Under the pieces are notes generated by a model, which ran no database searches, was not told where the DNA came from, and worked only from the letters and a program-made list of their open reading frames with translations. From assembly GCA_030062745.1 (NCBI GenBank), contig CP099850.1, positions 1,178,001-1,242,000 on the forward strand: a stretch of 64,000 nucleotides of DNA. The letters run 5' to 3'. The translations under genes and the position numbers were made by a program. The stretch is from Capitulum mitella (taxonomy: Eukaryota > Arthropoda > Thecostraca > Pollicipedomorpha > Pollicipedidae). Positions 48,448-60,047 of this stretch are shown in pieces (position 1 is the first letter of the stretch; each line of letters opens with the position of its first letter).

Positions 48448-48693
48448 GTGTACTGGCTCGGCCCGCTGATCGGCGCCGGCCTGGCAGCCAAGGTCTACAA
48501 GGACTGCTTCATGGCGGCCAAACTGTGCCCGCCGAGCGGCAGCCGCGTCGGCGGCGCCGACGACGCCCCGGAGGCGCAGAGCGCGAAAATCGCCGCCGAA
48601 CCGTCCCAGGAGACCGAGAGCTTTCTGGACCACGTGGACGGATGTGGTGACGGCCCGGACACTCTGGACGCGAAGGGGTCGACCGCGATTTAG
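48448..48693 (+). CDS. Prip: PRIP-like aquaporin, alternative terminal exon 5b (residues 217-297)
   Basis: The exon begins VYWLGPLIGAGLAAKVYKDC, clearly homologous to the start of exon 5a, and likewise follows a phase 0 acceptor (cttcccag). Helix 6 is followed by a much longer tail of about 60 residues, rich in Asp, Glu, Ala and Ser, ending TLDAKGSTAI before TAG. The protein would be 297 residues. The tail has potential phosphorylation sites (for example SQETES) and four cysteines (C236, C243, C282 region), unlike the 5a tail. It probably arose by duplication of the last exon. Splicing from exon 4 directly to 5b is inferred, not shown. Confidence 0.9.
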   Translation: MYWLGPLIGAGLAAKVYKDCFMAAKLCPPSGSRVGGADDAPEAQSAKIAAEPSQETESFLDHVDGCGDGPDTLDAKGSTAI

Positions 48694-50115
48694 TTTGGAC
48701 CCAGTCAGCGGGACAGTGTTCTCTTGTGGACCGGACGAATTTTGACTAGGCCTCGATATGGAGAACGGCTGAATGGCGTGCACGCGGTGCCATGCACGCA
48801 GCACACGGCTTAGTCCTCATTCATCCGTATTCATCTGTCCTCGGAACTTCTAAACCTGGCTTTGCATGCCTAGTCTGAAATGGTTAATTTATTCTGCCGC
48901 AGTATTTATGATGAAGCTTTCAAAATATTTGCGTTTGTTTCGTATTTATTTCATTAATTAACTAAATATGCTAAAATATGCTTAAATAAGCTTCATTAGA
49001 CGTTTAGTATTAACACCCCGCTTTTAGTCTCTCGAGTCAAAAGACTCCACGTGAGATTTATCTGGTTTATAACAATAGTCTTCTGAGCCATAGAGCGTAT
49101 GGTCATGCAAATATCATGTGAGTAACTTCTGTGTGAAACACCTGGTTGTTTCTGGCCGTTGTTTTCCTCGAATTCCTCCAGTAATCGTTGACTTACACCA
49201 TCGTACAACACCCTTATGTTTCACGGCCCTCGTACTTCCAATTAACATTGTCTTTTCTGCGGATTTGATTGTCATTGTTTCCAGTGCGATCATCTCACGA
49301 TATTTGAGCCCTCGGCATTTGTACAGAAGACAAAAGTTGGCTCATTAACACTTAATATTTATCACATTTTTTTTCGAAGATGGCGACACCTTAAGGCTCT
49401 TCTCATAGGAGGAGCACATTACGTTTATATATAGCTAACTATACCACACTGTTTGAATCACTAAAACTCTGGCGTTAAACGGCGTACTGTTTTTAACCTG
49501 TATTCATCAACTGGATGTCTTGCATGCAGGGGTTCAAACACGTATTGGGGTCCCGGGCCACTATGGCTAGGATTATATGTATTTGCGCGAGTGTCTGTGT
49601 ATGCACGTGAGGGTGTGCGTGTGATCTCGTCCGGTTTTATGTATCACCGTTACGTCACCATTCGGAGGCTTCTGTGAGTAGACAGTGCTTTAGCGGGATG
49701 CTGTGCACGTCGTGGACACTTCATCGAGCACAATGGAAAGTTTCTCAGTGCACTTGGCCTCTGTTTTCGAAAATACCAAAAAACTCGTTTACGAATCTGC
49801 CCTCCAGAATGAGTGCATTCTAAGGCGTTCATCACGGAGCCAGATGCTTCTGAGCTGCATAAAATATTGGTAAATTTCGTTAAAACATGCGATGCCTTAT
49901 TAGTGTCTAGATTAGCAGGACAATGGTGCTGCACTTGAAACGTTCATGTAGCAATGGCAGCTTTCATATTTTTTTTTTTTTAAATTACGCGGTGCTAAAT
50001 CATACCTTACGGAAGTTCTCCATGTGACGTCGCTGTGCACAGAAATGGATTTGTGTAGTTCCGGTGACAGTTTGTTCATCTTAAACCTGCAGTATTCGTC
50101 TATTGGTAAGCGGTG

Positions 50116-50182
50116 GTAAAAGGATCGCCCCTAAAGCACCGCTGGTGGGCGATGGTAATAGGATCGCCCCTAAAGCACCGCC
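50116..50182. repeat. 39-bp direct duplication
   Basis: Two copies of a unit containing aggatcgcccctaaagcacc lie 39 bp apart, nearly identical; the second is cut short. Confidence 0.9.
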
Positions 50183-50901
50183 GTATATCCTAGCCGCCAT
50201 TGTCTGTCAGTACTTTTTGTATCACAACGGGCGTGTACTCCGTATCCACGTTCACTGAATACACGCTACAACACATCTGGTGTTTGCACGCACGTATGCG
50301 GTTACAGGAGTGCACTGGCTGATATCGCACGAGAAGGTGACGTCTCGCTAATCTCCACCGGACACCGTTCTCTCTCCTCGGCGGGAGATGAATAAAACAT
50401 AGGACGTCCACTGGAAACAATTTTGCTCCCGCTTAGAGACTTAACCCTCTGTACGGGCTGAGAAGATCAACAATCGTTTTTCACTCCCGAAATAGGGATG
50501 AAATCCACGCTCATTCTGAGAGTATCTTACCCGTTCTCTGAGAGTTGCTCTTTTTACATATTCTTGCTCCAAGGATTAAAACCCCAAACCAAGAAATCTC
50601 GTCAGGCGGGTAACCCGTGCCGTTTACTACCGTACCTAGGTCCCGAAAACCCTCGATTTCTGGACTGGGAGATCCGCCCACGTATTAATCCCAATCTTGG
50701 GAGTAAAATTACATTCCTGTTGCAGGTTCAGTATCCATATTATGCGAATAACTATGACTTCAGTGTACATCTGCTCCGTGGGTAAACCTGACCCGTCAAC
50801 TTCTCGCCTCAAATCCACATGAATTTTGACCTGTTTCAAATGGGTAACAGCATGCTGCGGCCTCACATCACATTTACCATCGAGTTTGCTGAACAAATCA
50901 C

Positions 50902-50960
50902 TCACGGGTATGCGCGCACCAAGTCACGAGTATGCGCGCACCAAGTCACGGGTATGCGCA
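50902..50960. repeat. 22-bp tandem repeat, 2.7 copies
   Basis: The unit tcacgggtatgcgcgcacca plus ag occurs at 50902 and 50924 with a third partial copy at 50946. It differs by single bases. Confidence 0.92.
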
Positions 50961-51278
50961 GCAACAGAGTCGCAAAGCCAAATGCAAAACCAGACTCACC
51001 CGACCAGAAACAAAACTTAAATCAAACTTGCCTCTGGAATAGCAAGCAGAACTTTTGCCCATCACCGGCGACTGTGAGCGGTAGCTTGAAGCCACTGTCT
51101 GTTTCCAAGATCAAGCTGGTCATCATGACCGCGGTATTTCTACACTTAAAATAACGAATTTTATGTGCAAACGCTGGAAAAATGATTCCTCAAATGATCA
51201 ATTTCATGACGTCATCAGCTGCGGGACCGAACTGGCACACCTGTTTTCCCTCGACGTACAGTGCGCTGCCGTCCACAC

Positions 51279-51354
51279 AAGGTGTTCGGGCGCAGGAGGT
51301 CCGACATGATGCCGTGCTCCTGCAGCAGGTACAGCAGGTGCTCCGCTGCTTCCT
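51279..51354 (-). other. Exon-like stretch on the minus strand, unidentified
   Basis: Read on the minus strand, a good acceptor (gtttttcag) precedes an open stretch encoding EAAEHLLYLLQEHGIMSDLL, which has the look of a conserved helical protein. A weak donor (gtgtgg) follows at 51278. Beyond it a different frame is open with DGSALYVEGKQVCQF, so either this is a short internal exon or a frameshifted relic. I cannot name a family and no partner exons were found. Confidence 0.18.
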
Positions 51355-51930
51355 CTGAAAAACATGCGAATTCAAGAGCAAAAATACAGCAGGTCTACGA
51401 AATATATGAAAGCTTCATAAACAGGTATCTGCCCGTTGAAAACAATCTGAACCTATGTAGAACACGGAAATGTTGGTTCCTGCCTAGCACCGTGGTTGTG
51501 CGTTTGCCATGGCTGCAGGAAATTCCCTTTGACTCCCTGGGATGCCAGGTAGACGTATCAGATGATCAGTAACCCGCATCAAGCCAAGAAAAGTCGAGTC
51601 CCCCATTCACTTATTTGGCGATAGCCAGAAGAAACACAAAAAGCGGTCCCAGTGGAATTTCGTTTACCTATTCCTGACTTTATTGGCACCTTCTGTCAAA
51701 TTTGTGCTGTAAGGTCACGCAGGAATACTGGCGTAGGTCAGACTAGGGGTCAGTATCCAAAAAATGTGTCCCTCATGACTTTTACGGGGAATTGATTTCG
51801 CAGAACTTAAGTGAGTAATGCATTTCACAGGACCTGTAATTTTATACGCCGAATTTTAGAAGTAATTCAGGGCGAACGACCTTCGGTCAAGTCGGTGCTC
51901 CCCCGAGCCTTTTGTGACAAGTTCGCATTC

Positions 51931-52661
51931 CCTTCTGCTCTTTTCTTTGAATACGGGGAAAACTGCACAGAAAGCTGATGTGACGCGACTATTACTGCAT
52001 TACCTATTAAAGTATCAGTATGCCAATATTTGTCTGTTTCTGCCTTCTGGTTCTTCACATAGTCGGCTACAAAAAATAAAAGCTTATACACGGACAGGGG
52101 AAAATGCGCGTGTGTGTGCGTGAGCCTACTCTTTGCAGCTTCTGAACTTCTTTCAAAATTTTAAAGTTTTGTAGTCAAACGTCCTTAGAAATGAGATATG
52201 ATGCGTTCGAATTTAGCAGTCGTAGCATGGGGATGGCCGTAGTTTAGAAACTGAATGGTTCTTGATAGCGGCGCAAAAGACAAAATTGACACAAGCAGGG
52301 GCGCGGGAACCCCTCTACAGTTGGGGGGGGGAAGAAGCATTTTGGGTCAATTCTGGGGAGCCGCAACTCCCTTGCCCCCTCACTTCCTGCGCCATTGAAC
52401 ATCTCAGCTCAAGAGGCTGTGTGCCCTAACCTACAAACAGCATTGTTTTGTTTTCGTCTCTGATTCTCTCCTGCTTTCTTCTTTGAATACGTGGAAAGTT
52501 GCAAAGAGACTTAGGTGACGCAGCTGTTGAGACGACTGACTGACGCCCGACAGGACACCAGACTTGACTTAAGACACGGACGCTTGAGCCCAAGAGGCTG
52601 TGCGTCCTAACCCACAACAAACAAACAAACAAACAAGACGCAGCTGTTATTGCATTAGCAG
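51931..52661. repeat. Cluster of related repeat fragments with an AAAC microsatellite
   Basis: The block tctttgaatacg(g/t)ggaaa followed by gtgacgc(a)g recurs at about 51944 and 52483. The block aagaggctgtg..cctaacc recurs at about 52411 and 52590. A further gacgcagctgttattgcatt lies at 52637. A short acaa repeat runs from 52613 to 52636. These look like diverged copies of one element, arranged in tandem or nested. Confidence 0.5.
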
Positions 52662-55241
52662 TCGTGTATAGCTGCCTAACGACAACCAGTACGTAGACTG
52701 CCATGCAACTCACCCAAATCCCAGTTTGCAACAATGGTGTAAGTATGACAGAAATTCAGGGGGGGGGGAGCAACCAAATGAAAATCTGCTATCGAAACTT
52801 GAGCAGTGTTTGGTCCTATCGTGGAACACAGACAGATTTGCAGTCCCAGGACCCTTACTTTCACACAACTCTGCCAAGGTTCGAGAATCTGCCTGAAGGT
52901 TTCTAGAGCCACCCTAAAATATACACAACGGGCCCAAATTTCAGATGCTGGTGCTCAGGCTCTACTCACTCAGTTAGCTCAGCACGATGTAGTGAAACAA
53001 ACCATGGTTTTCATAATGTTTTATACTATCTGTATAACCATTCCAGTGGGTTGTGCTTTTCTGCCTGGTAATTTGATGCACGCACTTTGTTGCCTGGATC
53101 TACATCATTGCCTATGTAGTGTTCATCCTAAAATATCTGTTAAATCAGTCTTACTACCTACTAAAAACATTAAAAAGTAGAAAAAAATATCCGGAGAACT
53201 TTTAAAAAGGGTTATGATCTAAGTTACAGAGCTCTATGTAGATCTTAGTCACACTTGGCGCTTTTTGCTAAGTGGTGCTACTTTTTGCTAGGTCGTGCAT
53301 TTTTTCACGTCGTGCTCAAGCACCATGGTGCTTCAGGTGCACCTGAAAGATGTAAAACTTTGCTCGTGTTTGAATATGCTCCGCTCCTGTTTTTGCTGTT
53401 GACGATTGGTTGTGTTTTTGTTGAGAGTTTTACTCATATTTTTCCGCATGACGTCATTGGTCTGGTAGAAACATTGATGATGTCAAGACGCAGAAAGTGG
53501 CGAGGTGCCTTCCTGATTCGGCTAGTTCAGCGGTACAGGCTTTTTAGCGGTTCGCGGTTGATGGTAATAATTCTGCAACATTTTGGGTGACTGCCTCTGT
53601 AAACCTGTATGATGTACACGGAACTTATGTCGGGAAATTTCTTGCAACTTATGTGAATGTAGGTACAAGCAAGCCAAAATATCGATCGAGTTGAAAATAG
53701 ATAAAATCTTGAAGTAAAGAGCAAAACAATGACATCTATTATTTCAGCTGACAACCACTCTGCTCACTACACTGGACTGCCCCCCGCCCCCCATTTCCAC
53801 ACGCCTGGATTCATCATGAAATATCGACAGTGGTATGATGAATTACCAAAAACAATGAATCCTGCAGGATTTACCACATTAAGTGTGATATCTGCTTCAA
53901 GACAACAATGTAATCTGCTGTTTGATGACAGAAAGTTGGAGTTGGGATCGCGCCAGATTGGTGTCCGACCCCAAACGTTCGCATTGATAATGATGCAGTC
54001 GTAGGCATGGGTCAAGTGGGCACGCATTATGCGATCTCTGGTTTTCGCTTGGAGATTACCATTCGTTTCACGCTTTGGAGCAAAATTACCACAGAAAATT
54101 CACGTTCGTTATGAGCGTTACGCCACGTACCCCCGTCCCTGTTCATTCAGCGGTGGGAACATGGCGTCCCTCGGAAGTGTCGCGCGGGAAAAATTTCCAT
54201 AGCATGCATAGGCCACCGTCAAATTTATGAAAAAGTAGTGACGACTCCCGACGTAAGAAGATTGTTTACTTTTGCGCTTACGGTGGTAAATATCACTTAC
54301 CCCGGTAAGGCAGATAATAAGTAATAAGTTAGATAATAAGTTAGGCAGATAACGGAACTGGTGGCAGGTGTTTTTTACCATTGAATCAAGAGTAGATAGG
54401 AAGAGAAGGAGTAGGTTACCTATGCATGAAGAGTTTCAGAAAGGGAGTGCAATGCGTTACTCTTGGCCAAAACTCTTGCTCAAGGAATAACACCTGCACA
54501 AATATACCTATTTTAAGGATTCTTCGGCCTTAAACTCTGTATCTTGGGGTGAATTTGTTTTCACTGTAGTACAATTAAATCCGCTTGTAACGGATTTGTG
54601 GTAACCTTCGTGAAAATTCATTACAAGTAAACTCCGTTATAGTCTTGAAGTCATGAAACAAACAAATGTTGAAACAAAGAATATGAGTTATCAAAAGCTT
54701 TAAGAAAAGCAAAGGAAAACGGCAAAAGTTTTCTTTTGATGTCATCCTTGCTCGCAAGCTGACAATACCGAGGTCGGAATACTAAAATCTCCAACGATTT
54801 CGTTTTCTCAACCGCAGGCCTCGCTTCTCAGCGCACTTCGTCTGTTTCTTGGCACAGTCCTCGCAGAACGATCACAGTCCCGGGAAAATATTAGGGTACG
54901 TTCACCCCCGCCTGCTCGTCGTATCCTTGTCGTATCCAGGCATGCTGCTCTGGCTGCCGATCGCGCCGGCGGCGCTGCCTGTCTAGTGATTTAACTTCAC
55001 ACTGGTGGGCGCAAAAATTTGCCTACCCCTTTGTTTCTGTGCGCATAACTTGCGAGACAAAAAATCTGGACGAGGAAATTCTGTGTGTCTTCTCCTGAGC
55101 TCCTGATCTTTTGCCGTTTTAAATTTTAACGTTGTTTGGCAACTGTTGTCACTACAGCCCGGCGAAGTCCAGCAGCCGGTCACGCGGCCGATCTGTTATC
55201 GGTGGCGGACGACAGCACGTTTATCGGGCCAAAAAGGGTGT

Positions 55242-55277
55242 TATTTTGAGAATGGGATAGGTTCCATTCTCAAAATA
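55242..55277. repeat. Perfect hairpin, 14-bp stem and 8-base loop
   Basis: TATTTTGAGAATGG and its exact reverse complement are separated by gataggtt. A T-run does not follow, so a terminator-like role is not suggested. No gene lies close by. Confidence 0.92.
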
Positions 55278-56751
55278 CGCAGCCAGTAGCGGGACATTAT
55301 AGGGATGAATCTAGCCTATGCGATAAATCCACAATCCAAAAGCACATGTAGCCTGGTTCAGGTCGATCAAGACTAACTGGGTTCATGTATAAAAATGCAG
55401 TATCCTGTAAGTGGGTCACATTGGGAAAGTGGTGGGATCTTGACCGAATGATAACTGCAGTTGCCTTAGAGCACGAGAAAGCTAGTCCAGGTGAATTGAA
55501 GTATTCAGGGACAATAAACATCAATGAAAAGGTATTCATTTTTCTCTGGACATAACCGAACGATTTCAACTGGATTTTAGGAGGATGCATTTTGTTGACT
55601 ACAGATGACCTCGCGTGACCTCAGATGGCCTAAGTAAATCACTTAGCTTGGGCTATGCAAGCATATCCTACCTACTAACAACCCACCAGACTGTATTATG
55701 ATCGATTTCAATGAGATGCAATGCTTTCGAATGTCGACTTTGTGTGGCGTCGTTTGACCGGACCAGGTCAGCCTTGCTTCGCGGATGTAAGATCACGGTA
55801 TGGACTACGATTTTACGAAATTTTGTTGCCATCGGTTGCGCAGTTTTGGAAAAAGGAGGGAGGGTACTAATTCGACAGTTGGCTCACTTGACCAGGCGTG
55901 ACCTAGGTCGTTCATTTTCCGGGAAATGTAAGTTCACCGTGCAATCTACAAAACTTCGTTGCAGTCATCAGCGTAGATGAGAAGATGGAGAAGAGGAAAA
56001 TATGCGCCCATGCCATCACTACGCGTCATTCTGAGGTCCACTAGCGTGCGTGCTAGGTGAAAATTTTCTGCGGGCCAGAAACGAACGTGCTCTTATTAAA
56101 CAAAAATATGGCGCTCACCACAAGCGTACTCCCATCTTTGGTGAGGATGCCTCCTATTTAAAGATTTCGGGTAATAAACACGAGTATATCGGATTATTCT
56201 TGTTCTCCTTCATATTGCCCAGAAAATGGGAACTTTTCAGCTTGACCAAAATTGCTCTAAATCCCGCAGAACTCGGACTTATGTCAAAAATGGAACTTGA
56301 AGACCAGACGAATTATTTCGCTATGGCCGAATTTCGATAGAAATGTATTCATCATAAGCGGATTTAACTGTACATTCTGTGTTATTTCGCCGGGAAAATG
56401 AGTTGGCAGCAATGCGTATCATCATCGGTCATCAAGAAACTGGCCACGGAGAACGATTTTGAACTGATTAGACGGGGTTAGCAAGACAGCAACAAAGTGC
56501 CTAAGGACGGCATACGGGGGGGGGGGGGGAAGGATGAGCCACATATCGCTGGAGCCTTGCAGGACACTGATCCCGCGGGGGGTGGGACGGATTAGGCGCA
56601 GCGCTAGATCCGGACAGAGCACTGCCCGGCACTCCGTCGCCGGTGCTGATCGTTTCACAGCGATGGCGGCGATGTTTGTTAATTCAGCCCGGGTCGTCTG
56701 CATAGCGTCAGCAGACAATATCGGCCGGCCTGCGCGTGATCGGCGGCGCTG

Positions 56752-56758
56752 ATATTTA
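56752..56758 (+). promoter_or_regulatory. Possible TATA-like element of the AChBP-like gene
   Basis: atattta lies 95 bp before the start codon inside GC-rich DNA. Transcription from about 56782 would leave a 5' UTR near 65 nt. The match is imperfect and no initiator is evident. Confidence 0.4.
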
Positions 56759-56846
56759 GCGGGGCCGGCCGGGCCGGCGGCCGAGACTCGCTCGCCGCGC
56801 CGCCGCGAGTGCAGGCCAACCGCGACCGTCGAGTACCCCGCTGACC

Positions 56847-57536
56847 ATGCTGCGCCCGGCGCTGTTCGGTCTGCTGACGCTGGCGGCGCTCGGGGCCGCC
56901 AGCAACGAGGTGTATCTCCTCAGAAACCTCCTGGGCGCGCACAACGCCCTGGCCTGGCCGACGGTGGGCCTGAACGGCTCGGTGGTGGTGAAATTCGGGC
57001 TGTCGCTGGTGGACGTTGACGTCGACGAGCGCCACAACACGGCCACGCTGGGCGGCTGGATGCACGTGGAGTTGGACAACCCGGCGCTCAACTGGTCTTC
57101 CGTGCCGGAGCTGGCCGCTGTCGAGGACGTGCGGGTGCTCCCCTCGGCCATATGGATGCCCGACCTGGTGCCGTACAACATGGTGCCGGCGGCCAACCCC
57201 CACTGGATGCTTCCCACGCTGGCAGTGGTGAGGCGCAACGGGCACGTGCTCTTCGTGCCGCCGGTGACGTTCACGGTCCGCTGTCGTCGTACCATCACCG
57301 AAGACCAGGACCATCTCATCTGTCCGCTCAAGATCGGACCTTGGACGCTCAGCAAGAACGAAGTGGACTTGCAGCTAACCGACGAGGCCGGTATCGACAC
57401 CTCCCTTTTCGTCCCGAACGGCGCGTGGAAGGTGGCCAGCACGGCGCTCAAGCGCGTGGAAAAGGTGTACGAATGCTGCCCGGAACCGTACGTGTCCGCC
57501 GAGGGAGAGGTGGTGCTGCAGCCTCAGCGCTGTTAG
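56847..57536 (+). CDS. Secreted acetylcholine-binding-protein-like Cys-loop ligand-binding domain (229 aa)
   Basis: The protein is one uninterrupted frame: signal peptide (about residues 1-19, LFGLLTLAALGAAS), then a nicotinic-receptor-type ligand-binding domain ending at the stop with no transmembrane helix. Visible landmarks in order: VKFGLSLVDVDVDERHN (beta strands 1-2); WMHVELDNPALNW (loop D region, residues 71-83); WMPDLVPYN (loop A, Y110); Cys-loop C146 to C159 with 12 residues between; GPWTL (loop B, W166); YECCPEPY (loop C, Y208, C210, C211, Y215). These are the aromatic-box residues of acetylcholine receptors and of molluscan AChBP. N43 and N82 lie in N-glycosylation sequons. Family members form soluble pentamers. 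The start has a good context (gaccATG). Length matches AChBP precursors. Ligand and tissue are unknown. Confidence 0.9.
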   Translation: MLRPALFGLLTLAALGAASNEVYLLRNLLGAHNALAWPTVGLNGSVVVKFGLSLVDVDVDERHNTATLGGWMHVELDNPALNWSSVPELAAVEDVRVLPSAIWMPDLVPYNMVPAANPHWMLPTLAVVRRNGHVLFVPPVTFTVRCRRTITEDQDHLICPLKIGPWTLSKNEVDLQLTDEAGIDTSLFVPNGAWKVASTALKRVEKVYECCPEPYVSAEGEVVLQPQRC

Positions 57537-58836
57537 GAAGTGGAGCTGCCGCCGCGCGGTGCGGGGCTGGCGGCTCGCGCCAAACCGGCCAGCGATGGTC
57601 AGATCCGCCTCAAACGGGCAGCTGCTGCCTTCGGATCTTACTCGCACATCGTGCCCGGACTCTGGAAACATTCGGCGATTTTGTCTTTTGTTTGCGTTGT
57701 TTCGAGACAGAATTGCGTTTTCTTGATGTGTTGGACGTTAGCAAAATTTGTGGCTCCGTTCTTCTGCCCAATATTTGTGTATTAAGCGTCTTGTCACTTT
57801 TTCCGGCCCTTTTTAGCCTCATTCCTTTCGACGTTCCGATGGTTGTCGCAAGCCGTAACGCCATTACTGCCAAGCCACACACATAGCGCCACGGATCCGC
57901 GCCTGCTTGGTGGCCCGGGCCTAGCAATTACGTATGTCATGGTGTTTGTGTAAGCACATCAGTCCTACACAGTCATTATGTCAACGAAACAAGGGATTAA
58001 TTTACGTCAACGTTAGTTTTGCGGTACATTAACCAGTGAATGTGATGTAATGGTCAAAACGAAATATATTCACATGCACGTTAATCGATGAACGTTTTAC
58101 GTTGCTCCACCTAACAGCGGATCCAGGAAGGGGCCGTCAAGGCCACGTCTACCTTTCGTGGGAAAACCCAACATTTTTTGGCCCTGTTGTCCGACGGACA
58201 TGTGACGGATTCTTGTTGGGAAATGAGTTTTCTATTACCATTCCCCGGGCCGAGGGGGGTTCATGAAAACCCCATCCGTTCTCATGAACCCAGAGGGGGG
58301 TTCATGAGAATCTCCTGCAGTGTTTGGGGCCAGCCAAAAAAGGCACAGAGATACAAAAGTTGGGGTATCTTTTCATACATCACTTTTACACTTTATGTCA
58401 ATTTCTAAAGTCCGCTCACCTCAGGTCACTAACCTAGGACAGGTCAAGTAAGACCATCTTCCGAAAAATAACACTAACACAACGCCTTGTGAAATGAATC
58501 AAATGGCATGAAGCATATCAAACTGATGGAACATGACGCATCGAACAATTCTGCTGTCTACTTTCCCGGAAATTTCCAGGTAATTGACCTCATGTTAGTT
58601 GAGCCTTCGGCTTTTTCTACGTTTGCTATTGCGAGTTTGGGACTGGTTCGGCGATTTTGAAGCTTGGATGTACACCATCGCGCTTCTCACGTCATTTGCA
58701 CACTCAGTAGTACCCTTGACCCGTGATGTGGGGTCAGGTCACGTTGCATACGGAATTTTCGGACCCGGAGCCGAGTACAATTCTTCGGTTTACAGCCCTG
58801 AAATGCTCATCTGTAGTCATGTGTGCTTCGGAAGCA
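57537..58836. other. Downstream of the AChBP-like gene
   Basis: The first few hundred bases are presumably 3' UTR; no canonical AATAAA was seen. Around 58253-58308, ggggttcatga occurs twice directly and once inverted (tcatgaaccc), giving a small repeat cluster. No further gene is recognised. Confidence 0.5.
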
Positions 58837-60047
58837 TTAATACTATTCCCGGAGGGCTAGACGGTATGGTCGATTCCCGGCAGGGGGGAGGATTCGGCCC
58901 CCCCCTGAGATCTCGAGAACTACTGGTCCGATTTCATCGCAACAAACGGCAATCGATTTGCCGTGACGTGAACTACATTTTTATAAAAAGAAATTTTCAA
59001 AATTTTGAATTTGTGGATACAGGGGCCCAAAAATGTCAAAATGGGGGTACTTTTGGACTTCTTATAACTCCGTCGTTTATGGACCGATTTCAATGAAACC
59101 GGCATGAATCGAGAGATTATGAATAGGGCTTTTACCATGGGTCCACAAATCTGAATTTTTTAGAAAATTCATGGGCGTTCACAGGGTTTCAAAAATAGGA
59201 GGATTAATTTTCCAACAAATGAATAAACAAAAAAGGTAAAAAACTTTTTTGGCTTCTACTAGTCATGCTATGCTAAAGAAGTACAAATCACATCACAATG
59301 TTGGTACAATTTTAGCAAAGGCGGTGCCAGGGACATGAAAAAAGCGGGAACTGTCATGGTCACACGTTCCTCAGATCAACTTGTGACCTTTGACCTTAAA
59401 TGATCTCCAGTGGCCTTGGGATCATCTGCAATGATCTCGTGTGCATTTGATATTATCTGTAAACGTTTTCAATCATTGGAATTCACTCTATTCCAAAAAT
59501 TTCATTTTATGGCTATTGCGATATAGGGTACGCGCACTGACATTTTAGGTCATAGCTCCGTGACCCGACCTGATATCAAGCTGAAACTTGGTACACAAGT
59601 AGAGGGTACCTTTCTACGTCATATATATTCCTGGTTTGGCATTTGAAAAAACGACGCCGAAATGATTGCAAAAAAATAAATTTTGACTTTTGACCCTGAC
59701 CTGACCTTGTAAAGTGACTTCAGATAAACAAAATTTTGTGTGCACATTGCCCAACTATTTAATTATACAGCCATATAAAGTTTTAAGTTCTATCTTAAAA
59801 CTCTGTTTTTGGCAGACATTTTCCTTTTACCCTGAACATGGCCAAAAATGGCCTGAGGTGCCTCCCAAAAACGTTGCCTGGCTCCGCTCCTGAGCAAAGT
59901 CGAATTGTGAAATTTTGTCACAGCGCGTAGAAAGAATAGCTAGGAAAAGTCACCACGTTTCGTAAAGCTGCGTTAAAAAGCCTGGAATTGGCAAGCAAAA
60001 AACCCGAGGAGGGGCGGATTCAGCCCCCCTGCCTGGAATAGGGTTAA
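58837..60047. mobile_element. Non-autonomous TTAA element A (piggyBac-like), 1.2 kb
   Basis: The segment is bounded by TTAA at both ends. Inside, the left end reads tactattcccgg and the right end, reversed, ccctattccagg. Subterminal G-runs and C-runs (ggggggaggattcggccccc left; the counterpart at 60010-60030 right) form hairpins. TTAA target duplication is characteristic of piggyBac-type transposons. No transposase frame exists, and the interior contains many TGACCT/AGGTCA words. The left end carries about 28 extra bases compared with the right. Confidence 0.5.

Larger units (their letters stand above)
48694..56751. other. Interval between the aquaporin and AChBP-like genes
   Basis: No gene is recognised with confidence. 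The DNA is AT-richer and carries small tandem duplications, a hairpin, related repeat fragments at 51.9-52.7 kb and one exon-like stretch on the minus strand, listed separately. TTAACCCTCTGTACGGG near 50444 looks like one end of a TTAA-type transposon, but I could not find its partner. Confidence 0.6.
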
